Of a stretch of DNA of 51,261 nt, positions 1 to 10,300 are shown piece by piece. The translations under genes and the position numbers were made by a program. A model generated the notes under the pieces. That model saw only the letters and a program-made list of their open reading frames with translations. It was not told the DNA's origin and did no database searches. Within the stretch, counting starts at the first letter, position 1, and each line of letters opens with the position of its first letter. The DNA is from a virus: positions 1-51,261 of the IMG/VR virus record IMGVR_UViG_3300027659_000047. One strand, given 5' to 3'.

Positions 1-261
1 AGCGGTAAGGTATTTAAAATAAATTCATTAATAATTGCAAACGTGAATGGTACAACAGCAGCAGATATTACTGCTGATGTATATAAAAATCAAACAACTG
101 CGTTTAGAATAGCATTTACAATTTCAGTACCTGCTGATGCTACACTAGTATTGATATCAAAAGATACTTCTATCTACTTAGAAGAAAATGATAGTATTCG
201 TCTTACATCTAGCGCAAACAGTATTCTTGAGGCATTGTGTTCATTTGAAGAGATTTCTTGA
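1..261 (+). CDS. virion structural protein, C-terminal part (5' end outside window)
   Basis: The reading frame is open from the first base and ends with TGA at 259-261, so this is the last 86 residues of a gene that begins upstream. A GTG at 43 is possible as a start but the frame before it is open, so a partial gene is the better reading. The sequence alternates short hydrophobic beta-like strands (LIIANVNGT, FRIAFTISVP, ATLVLISKD, DSIRLTSS). This is the style of small beta-sandwich proteins in the tail-fibre and neck regions of T4-like aquatic phages, and it loosely resembles the protein at 21124-21537. The next gene starts in its stop codon (TGATG), so the two are translationally coupled. 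The exact role is unknown; a structural role is inferred from position. Confidence 0.6.
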   Translation, partial: SGKVFKINSLIIANVNGTTAADITADVYKNQTTAFRIAFTISVPADATLVLISKDTSIYLEENDSIRLTSSANSILEALCSFEEIS

Positions 262-1415
262 TGGGATTCTATACAAAACATCAAAACTACATTGGAAACC
301 AGAGTGTTGCTAATAGACCACTCAATCTACCATTGATAGGTTCAACTGGTTCTTTGTTTTCGTTCACAACTTTTACATTTACGTCAGCTGGACTATGCGG
401 AAGATTTGGACCAACATTTGCATCGTTGACGGCAAATGCAACCTATGCTGCACAACCTTGGACTAGTAATGCAGCTTTCTTTTCACAGGGACGAGCACAA
501 GGTTATCAGGTTTGGCAACCACCAGCAAGCGGAATTTACGAAATTGAAGTTGCTGGCGCAAGAGGTAATTATGGCACCAGTGGCGTGGTAGGTGGCCATG
601 GGCGTGGCGCAATAGTACGTGGAAACTTTATATTAAGTACTGCTAATAAGTTAGAAATGGTGGTAGGACAAAGCGCAGGTGCTTCTGTAGACATCGCTAG
701 CAACACCACTGCCTCAGGAGTAGCCATGGCTGGCGCTGGTGGTGGAAGTTTTGTTGTGTTGCAAGGTACAAGTACTCCTATCATAATTGCTGGCGGTGGT
801 GGTGGATCTTACTCAACTTGGACTACACAAGCAATTATTAACGGTCAAACTCGAGAACGACCAAGATGGGATGGCTATGCGCTTTCTCCACTTGTTCTTG
901 GTACCCATCCCGCAATAGGTGGGGGCGGCCATGGATATCATGGTGGTGGTGGTGGTGGACTACTCACTGCAGGACAACCGTATAATTTTACAACTAACTA
1001 TACTGGATCTGCAGCAGTCACAGACGGTAATGGTGGACAACAAACTACACATGGAGCATCATTCATAGGCGGATCTGTAGATAATGCGGCAGGAACATGG
1101 TATGCTACTGGCGGTGCTGCCAGCGCTGTAACTAATGCTCGTGGTGGTTTTGGTGGTGGCGGTGGTGGACATACTGGAAACAATACAGGAGGCGGTGGTG
1201 GTGGTTATTCAGGAGGGCATGGAGGGCAGACATCTATGGGCGGTAGTTTTCTTTCAGGTATAGGTGGCGGTTCATATATTGATTCTACTGCAACAGCTGT
1301 AGCAACCAGTGATGGTGTATATAACACATCTGGTACATTTAATGGTTCAGCTATAACTAACATAGCATCATTTAATGATAGTAATGGATACATTAAAATA
1401 ACCTTTCTAGGTTGA
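261..1415 (+). CDS. glycine-rich tail/adhesin protein
   Basis: The protein has 384 residues. The ATG at 261 overlaps the preceding stop codon; a TTG one codon earlier is less likely. The first 80 residues look like an attachment domain. The rest is very rich in glycine, with repeated GGGGGG stretches separated by beta-strand segments (IEVAGARG, LEMVVGQSAG, IIIAGGGGGS, GGGGHTGNN), ending in GGGSYIDS. This pattern matches the glycine-rich domain seen in ALK/LTK receptor ectodomains and in many phage fibres, where polyglycine helices pack into a compact tip. In phages such proteins are usually distal receptor-binding parts, for example the glycine-rich adhesin gp38 of T-even phages, though I see no direct similarity to gp38. 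It lies in a run of fibre-like genes. Function as an adhesin is inferred. Confidence 0.7.
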   Translation: MGFYTKHQNYIGNQSVANRPLNLPLIGSTGSLFSFTTFTFTSAGLCGRFGPTFASLTANATYAAQPWTSNAAFFSQGRAQGYQVWQPPASGIYEIEVAGARGNYGTSGVVGGHGRGAIVRGNFILSTANKLEMVVGQSAGASVDIASNTTASGVAMAGAGGGSFVVLQGTSTPIIIAGGGGGSYSTWTTQAIINGQTRERPRWDGYALSPLVLGTHPAIGGGGHGYHGGGGGGLLTAGQPYNFTTNYTGSAAVTDGNGGQQTTHGASFIGGSVDNAAGTWYATGGAASAVTNARGGFGGGGGGHTGNNTGGGGGGYSGGHGGQTSMGGSFLSGIGGGSYIDSTATAVATSDGVYNTSGTFNGSAITNIASFNDSNGYIKITFLG

Positions 1416-1427
1416 GGATACTTTAAC

Positions 1428-3692
1428 ATGACCGCAAATGGCAATATAATTGGAAAATTAAACTCCACCTCAACTAGTTCTACAGTTGGAGTATATGATA
1501 CGCTTGATCAATATACCGCAAAACGTGTAAATGCATGGCCAATAACTATAAAATATTCAAGCATTACTGTAAATTCATCTACTTCAGCATTATCATTAAA
1601 TGAAGGAAGTTCTATTACTGTAGTTGTAGCGACTGAAGGTATAACTTCTGGAACACTTTATTACTCAATAAGTTCTGTAGGTGGCACTGTCAATACAAGC
1701 GATTTTACAGATTTCACTGTGACTGGATCATTTGCAATAGCATCTAATACTGGAACTTTTACAAAGACATTACGAGCAGATGGAACGAGCGAAGCAGGTG
1801 ACGCATTCCAAGTACAAATAAGAACTGGTAGTACATCTGGACCAATAGTACTTACATCCTCAACTATAACAATTAATGATCCTACATTTACAGTAAGCAC
1901 GTCAGCTACTTATAATGAAGGACAATCTCCGTATATTAATTTTAGTGCCACTAACTGGAATACTCAAACTTTATATTGGAGATCTAGTAATGCTGCAGAT
2001 GATAATTCATCTGGGTTGACACAAAGTACCTTTTCTTATACAGCAGGTGTTACGGCAGCATTTTTTCCATACACACTTAAACAAGATATGATTACTGAGG
2101 GTAATGAAACCCACACGATATCAATATATGATAGTACTAATACGTATCTTCTTGCATCTACGACATATACTGCAGTAGATACTTCACTTGCACCAACTGT
2201 TACTGAATCTACTCTTTCTATAAACGAAGGTGATCCAGTAACATTTACTGTTACGTTTCCTGGAGGTCCAACTAGCGGTACGATATATTGGACTACTACT
2301 GGTACAATGACTGCCAATGATTTTACAAATGGTGTCTTGAGTGGAACAGCATCGATATCTGCTTCGGGTAGTAATGGTGTTGCAACTATCACTAGAACAG
2401 CACGTCGTGATTATATCACAGATGGAGCAAAATCATTCGGATTAAATTTATATAGAGATGGAGTAGCAAGTGCTCTAGTGTACACTGGGTCACCAACACG
2501 AATTTCAGTGGCAGATACTGTACAAACACCGACAATAACTCCTTCTTCTGTTAGCATTAACGAAGGAGATACTGTTACGTTTACAGTTAACACTACTGGT
2601 GTAGTAGATGGTACAGTATTACCAGTCACAATGGTACTAGTGAGTTCTGTCAGTGGTTTTGGTAATGCATCAGATTTTACAGATAATAGTTTAACTACAA
2701 GTGTTACTATAACAAGTAACACTGGAACTTTCACAAGAACTTGGGCAAACGATACATTTACAGAAGGTACAGAAGTTTGGAAAGCAGATTTAAAGTATCC
2801 TTCTGGAGATCCACTATTTGGTCAAACTATAATATCTTCTGCTAATATAACTGTTGCTGATACGAGCACTGGAACTGCTGAGGTTAGTGATTATGTTCCT
2901 GCAATACCTACAACAAACTTATACAGTCATTACGACTTTAGTAAACTAACTGATGCAGTAGGCACATCGTATAGTACAAACGGACAAGTTATTACAAATT
3001 CTTCAGGAACATCGATTGGTGCAGCAGCAGGAACTCCGTCATTATCGTTTGTATATTCATCTGGGACGAATACCCCTGCTACTATTTTACAAACAGCAAA
3101 CGGAAAAAAATATCTTTCTCTTCCCAATACTACTGGCTCGAACACAGGTGGACTGCTAAGATCGGCAGCTGACGCTTTTCCTAATGTAACATCTGCTGGT
3201 TATTCATGTATTGCAGTTTGGAGATACCACACAACCCAAGGAAGTAGCTACATTACACCACCTTTTAGATACATGTTGGCTGGATATTCATATGACTATA
3301 ATGGTTTAATGTATTTCTCAAACTCTGGCGGTAATAATGAGTTAGAGACTATAAATTATGCAGCCGTAGCTGCATATTCATCGACCACGACACCTAATAG
3401 AAGTGGAATAACTGGAATAGTTATTGATATGATAACTGTAATTAATAACACTGTAACTATTCGAACAACTATTGGTGGAAGTGCTGCTACAATATATACT
3501 CATACAGGCACTACATCCAACACACCAACTTACAGCACAACAGCAAGCAGCAATCGATACTTAGAACTCGGAACTATTTTTTATAGTGCTCGCCCTCCAA
3601 TGTATCTATATGAATTTGCTTTTTATAGTGCTCCATTAACACTGGCGAACTTAACATCTACATTTACAACATTATACGCAAAATGGTCATAA
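1428..3692 (+). CDS. Calx-beta-like repeat adhesin with C-terminal lectin-like domain
   Basis: The protein has 754 residues. After about 45 N-terminal residues there are about four copies of a roughly 100-residue unit carrying the signature SxNEGxxVTFTV, then G(T)xYW, then a DFTxG-like segment, and ending in xxVxDT. These features are typical of Calx-beta/Ig-like repeats of surface adhesins (approximately residues 45-150, 150-245, 246-360 and 361-480). The remaining 250 residues start with a YDFSKL segment and look like a concanavalin A/LamG-type beta-sandwich (aromatic strands, LELGTIFYS, YLYEFAFYSAPL), a fold often used for sugar binding. It is probably a tail-fibre or side-fibre protein that reaches the host surface. 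Repeat and lectin assignments come from sequence pattern only. Confidence 0.72.
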   Translation: MTANGNIIGKLNSTSTSSTVGVYDTLDQYTAKRVNAWPITIKYSSITVNSSTSALSLNEGSSITVVVATEGITSGTLYYSISSVGGTVNTSDFTDFTVTGSFAIASNTGTFTKTLRADGTSEAGDAFQVQIRTGSTSGPIVLTSSTITINDPTFTVSTSATYNEGQSPYINFSATNWNTQTLYWRSSNAADDNSSGLTQSTFSYTAGVTAAFFPYTLKQDMITEGNETHTISIYDSTNTYLLASTTYTAVDTSLAPTVTESTLSINEGDPVTFTVTFPGGPTSGTIYWTTTGTMTANDFTNGVLSGTASISASGSNGVATITRTARRDYITDGAKSFGLNLYRDGVASALVYTGSPTRISVADTVQTPTITPSSVSINEGDTVTFTVNTTGVVDGTVLPVTMVLVSSVSGFGNASDFTDNSLTTSVTITSNTGTFTRTWANDTFTEGTEVWKADLKYPSGDPLFGQTIISSANITVADTSTGTAEVSDYVPAIPTTNLYSHYDFSKLTDAVGTSYSTNGQVITNSSGTSIGAAAGTPSLSFVYSSGTNTPATILQTANGKKYLSLPNTTGSNTGGLLRSAADAFPNVTSAGYSCIAVWRYHTTQGSSYITPPFRYMLAGYSYDYNGLMYFSNSGGNNELETINYAAVAAYSSTTTPNRSGITGIVIDMITVINNTVTIRTTIGGSAATIYTHTGTTSNTPTYSTTASSNRYLELGTIFYSARPPMYLYEFAFYSAPLTLANLTSTFTTLYAKWS

Positions 3693-3714
3693 AATAACAG
3701 AGATGAGGTTAAAT

Positions 3715-4170
3715 ATGTACAGCTACAATAACGAATATCCTATCAAAGATCTTCCTCATAGAATCCGTCTTTCTAATGGGATGACCAAAACTGATTCTTC
3801 TACATTTACAGAAGAAGATATTACATATGCTGGGTATAGATATATAGAAGAGCCACCTTCTTATGATTCACTCAGAGAGCGTTTAGAATGGATTATGGAA
3901 GATGGCATTGGTAAATGGAATGTTGCCCAAGTAACTAATGAACACAAATGGCAAGAAATTCGTAATCAACGAGATAAAATTATGAATGATTTTGAATGGA
4001 GAATTTTACGATATAATAGAGAAATTAGCCTAAGAGAATTTATTGGTGCAACATATCCGATAACTGATAATATTAGAGAATTACATTTGTATATGCAATC
4101 TCTTGCAGACATTACAAAACAAGAAGATCCTTGGAATATAGTTTGGCCAGAATATTCTACTATTGACTAA
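3715..4170 (+). CDS. tail-fibre assembly chaperone candidate (Phage_tail_APC-like)
   Basis: The protein has 151 residues from the ATG at 3715, chosen because GAGG lies six bases upstream; an in-frame ATG at 3703 has no such site. The C-terminal half reads W-x2-IR-x-QRD, then a tryptophan, and closes with Y-x3-LADIT-x2-DP-x-NI-x-WPE. This matches the tryptophan-rich end of phage tail assembly chaperones (LRxxRDxLLxxxDW ... YRQxLRDI ... VxWP). Such proteins are small, lie next to fibre genes and help fold or trimerise fibres. The stop codon lies inside a perfect 8-bp hairpin with an AAAA loop. The assignment rests on the C-terminal pattern. Confidence 0.6.
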   Translation: MYSYNNEYPIKDLPHRIRLSNGMTKTDSSTFTEEDITYAGYRYIEEPPSYDSLRERLEWIMEDGIGKWNVAQVTNEHKWQEIRNQRDKIMNDFEWRILRYNREISLREFIGATYPITDNIRELHLYMQSLADITKQEDPWNIVWPEYSTID

Positions 4171-4210
4171 CAAAAGTTAGTCAGTAACGCAAAATCACAT
4201 TGGAGAAGAA

Positions 4211-6058
4211 ATGAGCGGTTTTAAACTTAATAATATCGATTTAGACGAAAGTCTAGCATTAGGATATGATGAATTGCTCGATAAGAGTAACGCTCAAACT
4301 CGTATGTGGTTTGCCACGACATACGCAGGTTTTAGTTTAGGCATTATGGGAAGAATTGATTCATACAGTTTTCCCATGTCTCATGCAATAGCAGCTTTAG
4401 GTACTGCAATTGATCCTACTTCTTCTGATACGATTAATGCGTATGGCACAGCAGCTTCAGGCTGGAAGAAAATAATAGCGTTAAGTATGTTCGAAAGGAT
4501 TGGACTTAAGTATGATGGAACTGCATATACTTGGGGCCTTTTTAAAGAAGATGGTTGGAAAGAAGATGGTGTTGCACCAAGATATACTCGCGGAAAATTA
4601 GGTGGACCATCATATTCAGTAAAGTTTAAAGATATATTTGCAAACAATATAGGTCCACTTTATGAGGCGTATAGTAATCATATAAGTGCTATTGATGAAA
4701 ATGGCGATGTGTGGTTAGGTGAATCTACAGCACTTGAATTTGGTGGTGATCCTCAAGAAGATGCAGCATCTGCAGTAACTCTTGGAAAATACGCAGACTA
4801 TACATCGGCGGCCGCAGCATCATTTGACGAAAGAAAAACATTTGCAAAAGCTACAGAGCTTAATAAACTTGGTCCATGGAAAAAGGCTGTTGTAGCTTCT
4901 GGGCGCGCTGATTCTTTAGATAGAAGTGGAATGGCTATACGTGCAGATGGCTCATTATGGGCATGGGGAATGTATCCAATAAAACCTAGTACAACATATC
5001 CAAACATCAGTACCACTAGTGAAGTAGGAGCTTTCACTTATAAAAGAACTATTCCTATCTTTGGAACTAGTAAATTGTATACGTACACACCAGTGTTAGT
5101 TGATTCTGGTGAGTGGATAGATATTGTTAATAACGGATCTTATTGGTGTGGTATCAAAAAGAATGGCGATGTTGGCGTGTTCGGATCATTTGGAACTAGC
5201 GCATCTAACGTTTATAGCGAAACCGTTGAAAGTACTGGTTTAACAATTTATCCTGTAGGAGCTAAAGCATTTTCAAGTGATGGTTATTACATAATAAAGT
5301 CTGATGGTAGCTTAATGTTCAATGCTATCCATAGAAAAACACTTGTTGAACTAAACGTAACAAGTGTGGCTAGTGGAGGCGGTAGCACAGCCATAGTAAC
5401 TCATGATGGTACTTCAACTTTGCTTACTGGCGCAAAAATAAGAGTACTTGGGTGCGTTGGTACTCAGCAAGGACCTCTAAATACAGAAGATCCAGCAGCA
5501 ATTACTGTGTTGAGTGCTACGACTTTTAGCTACGGGCAAGGGCTCGCAACTGGTACAACCTTAACTACAGGTTTGGGTTCTTTTATAGTTGAAGAAAATT
5601 TAAGTTTATACTCCTATCCTCCAACAAATTATATAAACTATCGCACTAAGACTAATCAGATAGCTGTTATAAAACCTCCACTTGAAACAGGATTTAAAGA
5701 AGTATCTGGGCATCAGGGATGGATGGATATAGTTTATAAAAATTATTCGAGCGAATCTCTTTATATACATAATGCTTCTGTTTTTAATGGCTATCATGAA
5801 GCATCTTATCTTGGGTTAAAAGATGACGGTAGTCTTTATATATGGGGTGAATGGTACGATGTAAACTTTGATAAAGGATCTTTCGATGTTAGACAAAGTG
5901 TTAAATTTGATCCAGGTTATAGAACTTCATCTGGCACGGTGAGCACGGTGATTGGTGGTCCCGGCGCCAATGGTCTTTACGCCACTAATAATCAATATAA
6001 AAAATTCTTGAGTATAGCACATACATTTCAAGGTAATCATCTAATAGAAAAAATTTAA
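4211..6058 (+). CDS. RCC1-repeat tail protein 1
   Basis: The protein has 615 residues, preceded by GGAGAAG. It carries degenerate RCC1-type blades, recognised by repeats of the form (A/G)(I/L)xxDGxLxxWG: GLKYDGTAYTWG, AIRADGSLWAWG, GIKKNGDVGVFG, GLKDDGSLYIWG. Such repeats build seven-bladed beta-propellers. Around residues 384-462 the propeller is interrupted by a segment (AIVTHDGTST ... ATTFSYGQG) that resembles the small beta domain often inserted in phage structural proteins. It is the first of three adjacent RCC1-type genes and presumably forms part of the tail fibre or its tip. What the propeller binds is unknown. Confidence 0.72.
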   Translation: MSGFKLNNIDLDESLALGYDELLDKSNAQTRMWFATTYAGFSLGIMGRIDSYSFPMSHAIAALGTAIDPTSSDTINAYGTAASGWKKIIALSMFERIGLKYDGTAYTWGLFKEDGWKEDGVAPRYTRGKLGGPSYSVKFKDIFANNIGPLYEAYSNHISAIDENGDVWLGESTALEFGGDPQEDAASAVTLGKYADYTSAAAASFDERKTFAKATELNKLGPWKKAVVASGRADSLDRSGMAIRADGSLWAWGMYPIKPSTTYPNISTTSEVGAFTYKRTIPIFGTSKLYTYTPVLVDSGEWIDIVNNGSYWCGIKKNGDVGVFGSFGTSASNVYSETVESTGLTIYPVGAKAFSSDGYYIIKSDGSLMFNAIHRKTLVELNVTSVASGGGSTAIVTHDGTSTLLTGAKIRVLGCVGTQQGPLNTEDPAAITVLSATTFSYGQGLATGTTLTTGLGSFIVEENLSLYSYPPTNYINYRTKTNQIAVIKPPLETGFKEVSGHQGWMDIVYKNYSSESLYIHNASVFNGYHEASYLGLKDDGSLYIWGEWYDVNFDKGSFDVRQSVKFDPGYRTSSGTVSTVIGGPGANGLYATNNQYKKFLSIAHTFQGNHLIEKI

Positions 6059-6059
6059 T

Positions 6060-7376
6060 ATGCCATTAGGAAAATTAGGTTATACAATTAACGACGCTGC
6101 GCTGCAGGATAGATATGTTTCTAAAGCATATCTGATGGATAACTACGCATCTTTAAACATTCCTACATACTTGTGGGTGTGGGGTTATAGTGTTGATGGC
6201 GCGCAGGGCTTGGAGGGTGGTGTGTTTCAAGCATCATGGCCTAAAAGAATCTATCATCCTGCTGGTAGGTATAGTCGTTTTTCAAATAGCAATGGTTATT
6301 CACGCACAGGAATGGCCATAGACTATTCTGGAAAATTGTGGATATGGGGAAGAGGGCCGCAAGGGCAGATTGGATCTTCCGCACTAGTTAGTAGACAAAG
6401 AACGCCAATTAATCCATACGACACTGTAAACTATAAATGGATTCAAGCAGCTCATAGTTATTATACAAGTGCTGCTATTAGAGAAGATGGAACTTTGTGG
6501 GTTTGGGGTCTTAACGGTTATGGAGAAGCTGGTGTTGCAGGTGGTGCAATCCGTAATATACCAAATCAAATAGTATACCCTGCAGCATATGGATGGAAGA
6601 AAGTCGCGTGTGCACATTATCACAACGTTGCAGTACGAAATGATGGAACGCTGTGGACGTGGGGTAGAGGCGAGTTGGGAGAAGAGGCTGGATGTGATTT
6701 ACTTGGAAGAGCTACAGCTGGAGCAAGTAATTATCAACCTATTCAAATAGGAACTGCTAATGATTGGAGTGATATTGCATGTGGTGAATTTCACTCACTA
6801 GCAATTAAAGCAAATGGAACATTGTGGAGTTGGGGAGCACAAAGATTTTCTGCATATTACACTCCTTCTAGTAGCGGAAGTGTATTAGGAAGAACTGCAG
6901 CGACTGCTGCAATAGCAAACGTTCCTACGCAAATTGGAACTAGTACAGATTGGGAAAGCATATATGGAACTATTGGCGGTTCTTATGCAATTAATAAAAA
7001 TGGTCAGTTATATGCATGGGGATTAGATAGACCTGGCACTTTGTTAGGTGCCGCAAACACATCCGCACCTACTCTAATTGAATCTGTGTCTAGCACAATG
7101 GGCGTATTTAAGAAAATTTTATGCGCGCCAGGACAAACGATAGGTATAAGACACGATGGACACACCATGATTTGGTCCGATGGTCCTGGCACTCAGTCTG
7201 TTAATGGTGTTCAGGTCGGTTCATGGTGGGAAGCAACTCCTCTTAGTAATGGATTTGCTGGGAAGAAAACACGAAAATCAGTACCTTCTACAATAGATGG
7301 AATTATTATTTCAGGTGATTTCGGCATACCAGACTATAACGTAGTACTCCTAAATAGATTAGATTCTATTATTTAA
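6060..7376 (+). CDS. RCC1-repeat tail protein 2
   Basis: The protein has 438 residues and starts one base after the previous stop. It is the cleanest RCC1-type propeller of the three, with six to seven consecutive blades: LWVWGYSVDGAQG, LWIWGRGPQGQIG, LWVWGLNGYGEAG, LWTWGRGELGEE, LWSWGA, LYAWGLDRPG. Most blades are preceded by (A/S)xAIRxDGT and separated by QIGTxxDWxxI linkers. The short N-terminus (first 35 residues) probably anchors it to a neighbouring tail protein. RCC1 proteins in cells are beta-propellers that bind protein partners or chromatin. Here it is most likely a receptor-binding or spacer module. No eukaryote-like localisation signal is visible. Confidence 0.78.
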   Translation: MPLGKLGYTINDAALQDRYVSKAYLMDNYASLNIPTYLWVWGYSVDGAQGLEGGVFQASWPKRIYHPAGRYSRFSNSNGYSRTGMAIDYSGKLWIWGRGPQGQIGSSALVSRQRTPINPYDTVNYKWIQAAHSYYTSAAIREDGTLWVWGLNGYGEAGVAGGAIRNIPNQIVYPAAYGWKKVACAHYHNVAVRNDGTLWTWGRGELGEEAGCDLLGRATAGASNYQPIQIGTANDWSDIACGEFHSLAIKANGTLWSWGAQRFSAYYTPSSSGSVLGRTAATAAIANVPTQIGTSTDWESIYGTIGGSYAINKNGQLYAWGLDRPGTLLGAANTSAPTLIESVSSTMGVFKKILCAPGQTIGIRHDGHTMIWSDGPGTQSVNGVQVGSWWEATPLSNGFAGKKTRKSVPSTIDGIIISGDFGIPDYNVVLLNRLDSII

Positions 7377-7386
7377 TGAGAATATA

Positions 7387-10300
7387 ATGACTTCTAATTT
7401 AAAGAAAACCTTTTCAGTAGCAGGATATGTTCCTTCGGAATACACCATGTCTATTGACGACTTAACGTTTAGCGTTGATAAGATTTCCACAAATAATCTG
7501 GTGTATTCGTGGGGTCGTAATGACTGCGGACAACTTACAAACAATTCTTCTATAGATAATGTTTATGGCACAAGCTCTTCCACTTCATATCCGCAATCTG
7601 TAGTTCCTTCAGGTGTTGGAAAGACTGCAAAGTTTAAGAAAATTTCTGCAGGAAGTAACCACACTCACGCAATTGCAACTGATGGAAGCTTGTGGGGATG
7701 GGGAAGTAATAAACATGGAGAACTTGGTACTGATAAAACTATTGGTACTAAGTCATTAACATTCACTAGCGGTGTTGCTACTGGAGTTACGTATGGAATA
7801 CACAGCGATCCTCATGACGAATCTATAGTTGGAGTTGGGACTAATGGTTTAATTTTCCAAAGTTATCGTAATCCTGGAAATACTATTCGCACAATACCCA
7901 CTAAAGCCGATGCAACAACGGCATTTAATTATGGTTATCATAACACGAGTGGCATTAATTTCAAAGGTATAATAAAAATTAATACTAATAGTGATTATAG
8001 AACCAAATATAACATGAGATATGTTGCATATGGTTTTAACTCAGGTGTTAACGACGGTGTTTTTGGCAGAGGTCTTATCTCGCTAAGTAGTAATATTAAT
8101 GAGAGCAATGCTTTAACATTTGATCCTGTAGCATCTGCTTCTGCTGGTCAATGGACTACGTGGGGTGCGAATGATTTAACACAAAGTGTTAATTCAGCAG
8201 CTGCACTGGATAATGGTTCTTTAATTTTAGTTGGAAATGTTGGACAAGTTATAAGATGCTCCAATATTGCTGGACAAGTTGCGGCTGGTACTGCCAGTAG
8301 CAATCCAGGATTCTCGGTGTCTCAAGCTGGGTCAGTAAACTTAAATCAAGTCATTGCAATATCAAATAAAAGACCTAATGGTACAACTGGCGAGGTGTCA
8401 GTAAATCCAACATCTATATCTAGATTTATTATGGTCGGTGACTCTGATACTATCAAATATTCTACTGATGACGGGGTCACATGGATTAATAAAACTACGA
8501 TTACTAGATTAGATCCTTCAGGAAATTACCATTTTAAAAGCATAACATGGGATCAAAACCGCAATAGACTTTATGCAGTAGGTTCTAATACTAACTCTTC
8601 GCTTGAAATTCAAGCTGTGTTAATATATAGTGACGACCTTGGTATAACTTGGACTGAAATGGATATAGTTACATTATCATGTAGAAGTCTTCGTTCAGTT
8701 GTATATGATTCTATGACTGGAATACTATACATGAGTGGAGACGGTGGTTGCATGGTAAAGTATGACGCTGCAACTTCTATTTTTACAAAAATAGATCCTA
8801 CAACAATAGGTTTACCAGCAACATCTACTATATCAGCAGCAGTTAACCATATAGTTGGTGATAATGGTCAAATCACTAATCTATTTTGTTTCAATAATGT
8901 TCACTCATCTTTAAGCTCTTCGAAATGGCCATATAGACCAGACTCATATCCTGAGCACAGTTATTCATCTACTGGAGGAAACATAAGTTTAGATTCTAGT
9001 GTGTTTGCATTCTTATCATATAATTCAAGCAAGATTTTTTATGATGTATTTGAAGATAAATTTACTCCAACGCAAATTGGTACTAGTTATGATTGGGAAG
9101 ATGTTATAGCTGGAACGTCTAGAATGTCTTCTAAAAGATTATCTCTACAAGATACAGGTTCCCCATCCACTACCCGAACTATTAATACTAGTAATTACCC
9201 AATAGCTGCATCAGATATAAACAGCAATGGAACATTTTGGTGGTCCGGAATAGACAAATATTTGTGCAGAGGAACTAGTACACTTCTTAGAAACAATGGG
9301 CAAATTTATAGAACTGGCATGTTATCGGCAGCTACGCCAGGTTTAGCATTTGGCTGCGATAGAACTAATGAAGTTTACGGTATTCTATCAACTTCATCGT
9401 ATCCTACTATGGTTATGAAAACACCAACTCTCTTCTCTAGCTTTTTTTACTATAGCAGTACATATAATGGAACATACGTAAAATTAATAGATACACACGC
9501 AGCAGTAAGTCATTTCAATGCAAAAAGTAGTGCTCTTTATGAACCCACAGAGTATCCTTCTGGTTACGCCTATATGGTATGGGGTCCTAAAGATTTTGGA
9601 GTTGCTGGTAATACTTATATTGGGAGTACTCTCGCGAGTCCTTTTTCAGCTAGTCCACAGAAAGACGGCTATTGGACCATATCAAATAACGCTTATACTT
9701 TTTACGATGATTATGATGATCCTATAGATTGGCTCACAGTAAAGCATAATAATAATATGCATGTAGCTATTTCTAAAGATGGTACGAAGATATATTATAA
9801 TGGCCTCAAAGCTGGAATTGGAATAACTTCCCAGTATTTAAGTATTCATAATAGCGGCACTGCAGCAGGAGCAATAAGAAATGATGGATTTGTAATTCTT
9901 GCTACTGACGCTATAGGATGGAAGTCTATAGCAGTATGTTCGCGATGCATTCTTGCTGTAAAGAAAAATGGTACGCTATGGGGAATTGGATGGGGTCAAA
10001 ATGGAACCCTAGGTCTTGGGAATACACCGTATAGCGTAACGTCATTTACACAGATAGGAACAGCTACAAACTGGAATGAAGTGTACAGTAATGGAAAATA
10101 TTTAGCTGGCGCATTAACGACATCTGGTTCTGTATATATGTGGGGTTCGGTTGTAGAACATGACATTAGTGAATGTCTAAAGACAGCCATGAATATCTTT
10201 AATAGATTTGACGTTCCAACTCCGACGTATGTTACCACTTATGATACATGGGTTTCTACTACATCTATACCTCTTGATTACGAGTATAGTTATAGATGTG

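Noticed and set aside
43-261. Complete 72-residue gene starting with GTG at 43
   Set aside because: The frame is open from base 1 with protein-like sequence before the GTG and no ribosome site, so a truncated gene is more likely.
4164-4183. Hairpin TGACTAAC-aaaa-GTTAGTCA as a terminator
   Set aside because: The stem is perfect but AT-rich, contains the stop codon and is not followed by a T run; it may only stabilise the message.
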